This document shows positions 58,156-64,000 of a DNA stretch of 64,000 bases, in pieces. Location: NCBI RefSeq assembly GCF_020379485.1, contig NC_063436.1, positions 18,715,423-18,779,422 of the forward strand, in the 5' to 3' direction. Both the position numbers and the translations under genes were made by a program. This stretch comes from Brassica napus. Taxonomy: Eukaryota > Streptophyta > Magnoliopsida > Brassicales > Brassicaceae. The notes beneath the pieces were generated by a model that was not told where the DNA came from, did not search any database, and worked only from the letters and a program-made list of their open reading frames with translations. Each line of letters starts with the position of its first letter. Within the stretch, counting starts at the first letter, position 1.

Positions 58156-59193
58156 GGAACAAGGATTAACCTACGTTCTCGTTTGGGGTTTATTTTATCA
58201 ACTGCTTTTTGGAGACTTCTTTATAATAATACTCATGGGATGGTGCTCGTTTGTGAGTTTCCTTGGTTTTTATGAGCTAATCGGTTTTGTTAAACGTGGG
58301 AAAGCTGTTTTTGCTTTCTTCGTTGACTACTGACTAGATGTTTTATATTTTATTTTGAGTCACTTTGATAATAAAACAAAAGCTATTGGTTTAACCAAGT
58401 CAACTCAAATCACAAGGATTACTGCAACAACTCTTAATAGGCAACGTCCTTTAAAGTTTGTGTTTAAAAAAAGAAAATCCAATTGATGTCCAAAAAAAAA
58501 AGAAAATCCAATTTTGTCAAGTGCCTTTTGAAGTTACCTTATAAATATTTATCGGATGACCTTATTGAATCAAGGATTTTAGAGAATTCAATTTCAAGGT
58601 TTGATAGTAAATCTAAGAAAATCTGAGATTTGAGTCTTAAAATTTTTGAAGTCTTTTGAAATTTTTTTAGAATTTTTGAAAAACCTTTTTATTTTTAAAT
58701 TACTGTAATTTAATATTTTATCATTTTATGAAATATATAAAATATATGAAAAAAATAAAATTGGGGTTTTAAATAATATTTTTTTCATTTAAAATAGTTT
58801 GATTTTCTTTTTAAAAATGTGATTCGAACTCAGTATTTTCTGTCAGAAAAAGTTTTTTAAAAATGTGAAGTAAACTTTTTTATTTTTAAATGATAAAAAG
58901 ATTTGTAAATGTGTTTCAGAAAGAGATGACTAAAATTTCAAAATAATTTGAAGAGATATAGTAAAATACAAAGTCAAACCTGGAAACCTATTTTCTCGTT
59001 AAAAATCCACAATTTGCGCAAAAAGAAAAAAACAAGGCTTCACAATTTTCCATGTTTTGAAATTATTAGAAGAACACAAACAACATAAAACTACTCTTTA
59101 TTAATTTTGTTAGATTAAAAATTATTTCAAAATATAAAATACCAAAAAAAAAAAAATTGTTAAAGAGATTTTTGCATATAGTGAGGGGGGAAT
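58156..59193. other. Spacer upstream of LARP6
   Basis: AT-rich, no gene. It includes the LARP6 promoter region. A 64-residue hydrophobic open frame at 58139-58333 overlaps the previous gene's end and is not supported. Confidence 0.4.
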
Positions 59194-61911
59194 ATGGCGC
59201 AGATGCAACGAGAACCTGTAGAGTCCGTTACCAAGGAGACGACGGAGAAGAAGATATTAGACGGCGGAGGAGGAGGAGGTGGCGGAGGATCTTCTGCCTC
59301 TAAGGCGTCATCGTTCAAATTCAACGCTCAGGCACCGGAATTCGTACCGCGATCACACGCCACCGCACTAACACCGCAGGTTTCTCCGATCTCCGGCTAC
59401 TTCTATCCTTGCTTCCACTACAACGAACTCTCCATAGGAGGATGCAGCGGCGGCGGAGGAGTTACCGGCGGTTCTCAGTCGTCGGACTGGATCTTCGTCG
59501 GAGGAGGAGATCCAGTTCATCATCAAAATATTCATGATCCCACGGCTGCGTTTTACGTTTCTAATCCGGTGGTTCAGTTTCCGGCAAATCAGAACTTGTC
59601 TTCTTCGTCAAAGAGTTTGCTCTCCGACGATCTCCGCCTTAAGATCGTCAAACAGGTTCTTACATTTTTTTTATTTACTTACTGGTTATGTCATGAGATC
59701 AGTTTTACAATCTTATAATATGAAAACATGACAATGGATATCTTGTGCTATTTACATTATTTAAATTTTAAAAATGGTGTAAGTTAATAACATATATAAA
59801 TTTTGATAATTAAATTTATAAAATATACAAATAAAAAATATGGATACGCAATAGTAGAAATTAATTTAAAACAGATTATAAATAGTAAGAACTAAATGAA
59901 AATGTTAGTCTTAAAAATCCTTACAATTTGTTTTCAAAATTTTCTATAATTTATATCAAAAAATGAAAACCGGATAGTTTTAGTAGGACTAAGATTATAA
60001 AACATAATACTATAACTAAGTATATATAAAATAATGTTTATGAATTTAAAATGATTAAAATATTTATTTTTTATTTAAAGGTTTAATAACCAAAATTAAA
60101 CTAACAAAAACTATATAAATAAACTCTTAAAATGAATTTGAAAATAAATTATAATTTTATTGAACTTTAACCCCGCTAACGAATAGAGCAGTTTAAGCTC
60201 ACCCAATTTGCAAACAATGATCAGTCAATAGGAATCATGAATTTCTTTACCCACAAACTTGTTTCAAATTATAGGTTGAGTACCAGTTCACGGACATGAG
60301 TCTCCTAGCCAATGAGTCCATCTCAAAGCACATAAACAAAGATCCTGAAGGTTATGGTAAGCAGCCCAAAATCGGTTTTTAATTACAATCCTTCCGTTTT
60401 CTTAAACACTCTTGTGAAGATCTTCAAAATGAAAGTTTTGCTTTGCATTCATATGTCTGTTTTCTATTTAAACTCAGTGCCAATATCTTATATCGCTTCG
60501 ACCAAGAAGATCAAGGCTTTGACAAGTCATCACCACTTAGTTGCATTGGCTCTACGCTCCTCTTCTAAGCTCGTAAGTTTCTTTCTTTACTCCTTAGTTA
60601 GTAGTTACCATCAAGCTAGCTAATTATAAGATCTCAAGTGTATATATATATAACTGAGAGATTTGTGAAGGTTGTGAGTGAAGACAACAAGAAAGTCAGG
60701 CGTAAAATTCCATTTACTGACAGAGACAGAGAAGAATTACAGGTAGTTAATTATCATGAAAGTCTTCATTAAATTTGTATTAATCAACTATATATCAATT
60801 ATTTCTTGTTTATTGTTTCTCCAGGGCCGGACTGTTGTTGTAGAAAATTTGCCAGATGATCACTCTTACCAGAACCTAGAGAAGATCTTTGGAGTTGTTG
60901 GAAAGTAAGAAGGCTTTTAAAAATCTAATTCATATAACTTTCACTTCAACTTGGCGTTTTCTAAGCAAATTAACAACACAACAAGTATATAATTGTTTCA
61001 GCGTTAAGGCCATTCGAATCTGTCATCCTCCAGAATCCAACACCTCACGTCCAAAAGGAGATTTCTTGATGAGCAACAAAGTAGGTATCATTATCTTCTC
61101 TGTTCTTGAGCTTCTAATGGATTTAAAGAGCTTAACATTCTTGTTGTTTTAATCCAAAAGATTCACGCACTTATCGAGTATGACCACACTGTTGTTGCGG
61201 ATAAAGCTGTGAGTGAATCTTTTCTTCTTTGATCCAATAATCTGTATAGTACATAATTTCTAAGATATACCACAATGTAATTCACACCAGGTGGAGAAGC
61301 TGAACGATGAAAGAAACTGGAGGAAAGGACTTCGTGTTAGGCTGCTTCTTAGATGCTCGGTATAATCAATTACATACTTATAATGTTTATAAACCAACAT
61401 ATATTTTTAGAAATTTTAAAATCATCTGAGATTAATTTGCTTTTTACAGCCTAAATCAGTTCTCAAACACAGACGAAACTTTGATGGCATCCTCATAGAT
61501 GATGAAAGTCCTTATGAATCAGGAGAAGACTCTCCACGTCTCCACTTAACCGAGCAACAGCTTGATAATGACGTTAGTCTTGCTTAAATCCCTTTAAATT
61601 AAGTCTTTTCATAAATAAATAGCATTTTTTGGTGTGCACGTTAGGGTGATGACAACAATATTGGTGGACTATGGGGAAAAGGGAGAGGAAAAGGACGAGG
61701 ACGATCTCCAAGAAGCTATGCACTAGGAGGAGGAGGACATAGCTTCGGGATCGGGCTCGGGCTTGGACTCAGCATCGGCTCGATGTCACGGAGCCTTGGC
61801 CTGCATGAATCTTCATCTCCCAAAACTGCTACAAAGGGACCAAGAATGCCTGATGGAACCAGAGGGTTCACTATGGGACGTGGCAAAACCTTCTATCTCA
61901 CTCTCACCTAA
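59194..61911 (+). CDS. LARP6C: La-related protein 6 with PAM2 motif, 10 exons, 458 aa
   Basis: Exons: 59194-59655, 60275-60356, 60478-60572, 60671-60742, 60825-60904, 61002-61080, 61161-61208, 61291-61359, 61450-61572 and 61645-61911. All are GT-AG, in phase, 1377 nt. A PAM2-like motif lies at residues 41-54 (FKFNAQAPEFVPRS) and would bind poly(A)-binding protein. The La motif is about 135-230 (VEYQFTDMSLLANES, then KIKALTSHHHLVALAL). The RRM is about 238-335 (GRTVVVENLP, VVADKAVEKLN). The C-terminal Gly/Arg stretch ends in a SUZ-C-like GPRMPDGTRGFTMGRGK. It matches Arabidopsis AT3G19090 in place and length (about 455 aa). That protein is an mRNA-binding regulator important in pollen; the paralogue suffix is from memory. 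The gene is intact. Confidence 0.92.
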
Positions 61912-63530
61912 CAATCTCTAAATCATTCCCTACCAACGACGACTATTATAGTATTATTCATTATTATTACAGAGGCAAAAGCTATAAAATTAACCAAATA
62001 ATACGTGTGGCTTTGTTATGGGTTCACATAAGTAAGGACATGACTTTGGGATAGTGTATGAACTATCAAGGCATGGTGAACTTTTTGAGGGTTCTTACTT
62101 CTTTATACATTTTTTAATCCTCCAGTGTTCTTTTGTATGTTTTGATATATTTATTTTTGTGAGATTATTTTAATAATGAAGGGTTATCGCACAATGATTG
62201 CATGTATCATTGACTAATGTGTGATTCGAATATTGCTAGTAGACTAGAAAACTAATAATTATAACATTTTTTTCATTTTGAAAAGTATATAAAAAGAAGT
62301 ATGATCAAAATAAATAAAACATGAAACACCAGTTTCTTGAGAATTAGCTTTGTTTAAACGTAACGAATGTAAATGGAACCTTGCGGAAATAAACGGATGT
62401 CATTTATCAAATATTTGCTGATCCTGATTCTGAGAGCGTAAGCAGAACCAAATGATATTTATATATTTATAGCGTAATCCTGATTTTGAGGGCGAGATTA
62501 TCTGCCTGTAGTTAATTAGTAATAGATTTCAATTTAGCTTCTGCACAGACTGACCATTTGGTTGGTTACTAGAGAAAACAGATTAAACAATATAATAACT
62601 ACATATGCATTCCTAATTTCCTATGCATTAGCAAAAAGAAAAAAAAATGCATTCCTATGCATGGACTACGATTCATGGTACTTGAATTGATAGATAATAT
62701 CTTCACAAAACTACAAACTTATTACCACCAACTACATGTCGTTCCAATTGTAAAATTAATGTTACAAGGACCACTTTTTGTTTACATACATAACAACCAA
62801 CTTATATGGTTACATATAAACAAACGCATGTAGTTATGGAAATTTGGCTTGGTATGTTGTTGATTTATGTATTTGTCAGATGAACGATCTGCAAAGTAGA
62901 AATATGGTATATAATCTAATTATACGAAAATCATTTAAAATATATATCTTTGGTAAATGAATTACATATTTTGTTCTTATTAAATAATTATTAAAATATA
63001 AATTATATTTTACAAAATATATTAGTCTCATCTTAATTTGTAGTATTTATTATTACTAGGTTGAAAACCGTTTTTATTTCTTATCATTTCTGAAATATTT
63101 GTTTTACATAAATTGAGATCTTCACAGTTCACCAATTTATGTTGAAAATTTATTAGTTAAATATTCCCCATATAAAAGACAAATAATAATGATTAAAATA
63201 CCTAAATAAAACAAGAAAAACGTATATTGCTTAGAGAAGAAATAACAAAAACATATGTGTAATAAAATAGAAAGACGTGGCAAAAAAGCAACTAATATCC
63301 ACCAATCAACATCTACCTTCATCAGATCAAAACCAATTTAACGCGCGCAGATTCTGCCATGTGGTCTCTCTCTCTCCTCTATAGCTCACTTCCTCTCTCT
63401 CTAAAAACCAGAGCTTCAATGTCATTGCTGTGACTCTATTAAAGACCAGTGTCCCAATCCTTCTTCTGTCTTTTTAATCTTAATTTTTATTTTTAAAAAA
63501 AATATTTTGGTGTAACCGGAGAAGAAGACT
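61912..63530. other. Intergenic spacer, LARP6 to CRK
   Basis: It holds the LARP6 3' end region and the kinase promoter. A CT-rich tract (63360-63410, CTCTCTC) likely lies in the kinase 5' leader. I see no further gene. Confidence 0.4.
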
Positions 63531-64000
63531 ATGGGAGGTTGCACCTCCAAGCCCTCCACCTCCGTGAAACATAATCCTCACACACCAAGTGAAGCTATTC
63601 CTCAAAATGTCGATTCTACCCCCGCCCGTCTCGAGAACTCACCGGCTCATACCTCAACCACCGTAAAGGCTTCACCGTTCTTCCCCTTCTACACTCCTAG
63701 CCCCGCCAAACACCCGCCGTAACAAGAGCGTAGGAGGAGAGAGCAAGAGCACCACCAGCACTCCACTACGTCAGCTCGCTCGTGCTTTCCACCCTCCGTC
63801 TCCGGCGAAACATATACGAGATGTTCTGCGGCGGAGGAAGGGGAAGGAGGCTACTCTCCCGGCGGAGAGCAAGTCTGAGGAGGAGGAGGTGGGGCTGGAC
63901 AAGAGATTCGGATACTCAAAGGAGTTTGAGAGTAGGATGGAGTTAGGGGAAGAGATAGGGAGAGGGCATTTTGGGTACACTTGCTCTGCTAAGTTCAAGA
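63531..64000 (+). CDS. CRK2: CDPK-related kinase, 5' part, with one-base frameshift; runs off the window
   Basis: The start [11 protein letters not shown] has Gly2 and Cys4 for myristoylation and palmitoylation, as in the membrane-bound CRK family. The variable N-terminus includes [15 protein letters not shown]. At 63711-63717 an extra C (CACCCGCC where family sequences give CACCGCC) shifts the frame to a TAA at 63720-63722. In the +1 frame the protein continues correctly: [12 protein letters not shown], then [30 protein letters not shown] and the kinase glycine loop [17 protein letters not shown] at the window end. It sits where AT3G19100 (CRK2) is expected. This is either a real null allele or a sequencing/assembly error in a C run. 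Confidence 0.85.

Noticed and set aside
1..64000. CRISPR arrays, bacterial operons, ribosome binding sites or phage features
   Set aside because: The window is plant nuclear DNA; no regularly spaced short repeats or prokaryotic gene organisation are present.

Overview
The window is nuclear DNA of a flowering plant, almost certainly Brassica or a close Brassicaceae relative. The evidence is short GT-AG introns, AT-rich gene-poor spacers, plant Helitrons, PIF/Harbinger, LINE and Copia elements, and plant-specific families (VRN1-type B3, leucine-rich-repeat extensin, SWIB, LARP6 with PAM2, CDPK-related kinase, defensin-like). The order VRN1 - 2OG dioxygenases - pollen LRR-extensin - small 60-residue gene - SWIB protein - LARP6 - CRK matches, from memory, Arabidopsis chromosome 3 around AT3G18990 to AT3G19100. 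I therefore read it as one syntenic block, expanded several-fold by duplications and transposons.

Layout. 1-4.8 kb: PPR fragment, intron-containing tRNA-Tyr, B3 pseudogene, four-exon VRN1 on the minus strand. 4.85-9.78 kb: one large non-autonomous Helitron carrying pieces of at least two unrelated genes (YTH/ECT and a PRAF-type RCC1/FYVE/BRX gene) plus unidentified exons. 10.2-17.4 kb: tandem duplication, period about 4.37 kb, of an intact 2OG-Fe(II) dioxygenase gene with a decayed paralogue; the two intact copies differ by one residue. 18-24.5 kb: LINE remnant, two Helitron(-like) elements and a third decayed dioxygenase. 24.9-28.0 kb: intact 1026-residue LRR-extensin. 28.6-30.2 kb: broken methylesterase gene. 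30.9-38.5 kb: two copies of a 60-residue gene within a repeatedly duplicated promoter/spacer region. 39.3-43.4 kb: decayed SWIB gene and a truncated Copia element. 44.7-45.6 kb: intact two-exon defensin-like gene. 45.8-48.4 kb: Helitrons, one carrying a truncated tRNA-Asp. 50.9-55.5 kb: structurally complete PIF/Harbinger transposon with both genes and a TTA target duplication. 55.7-58.2 kb: three-exon glutamine-rich gene broken by a 248-bp hAT MITE in exon 2, with a Helitron in intron 2. 59.2-61.9 kb: intact ten-exon LARP6. 63.5-64.0 kb: start of a CDPK-related kinase with a one-base frameshift.

The host genes do not form a pathway. They are independent genes kept in ancestral order: a chromatin/flowering regulator, metabolic oxygenases, a pollen wall protein, an RNA-binding protein and a kinase. 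Most of the novelty lies in how transposons and tandem duplication have remodelled them. All names rest on recognition of protein motifs and remembered family sequences; no search was run.
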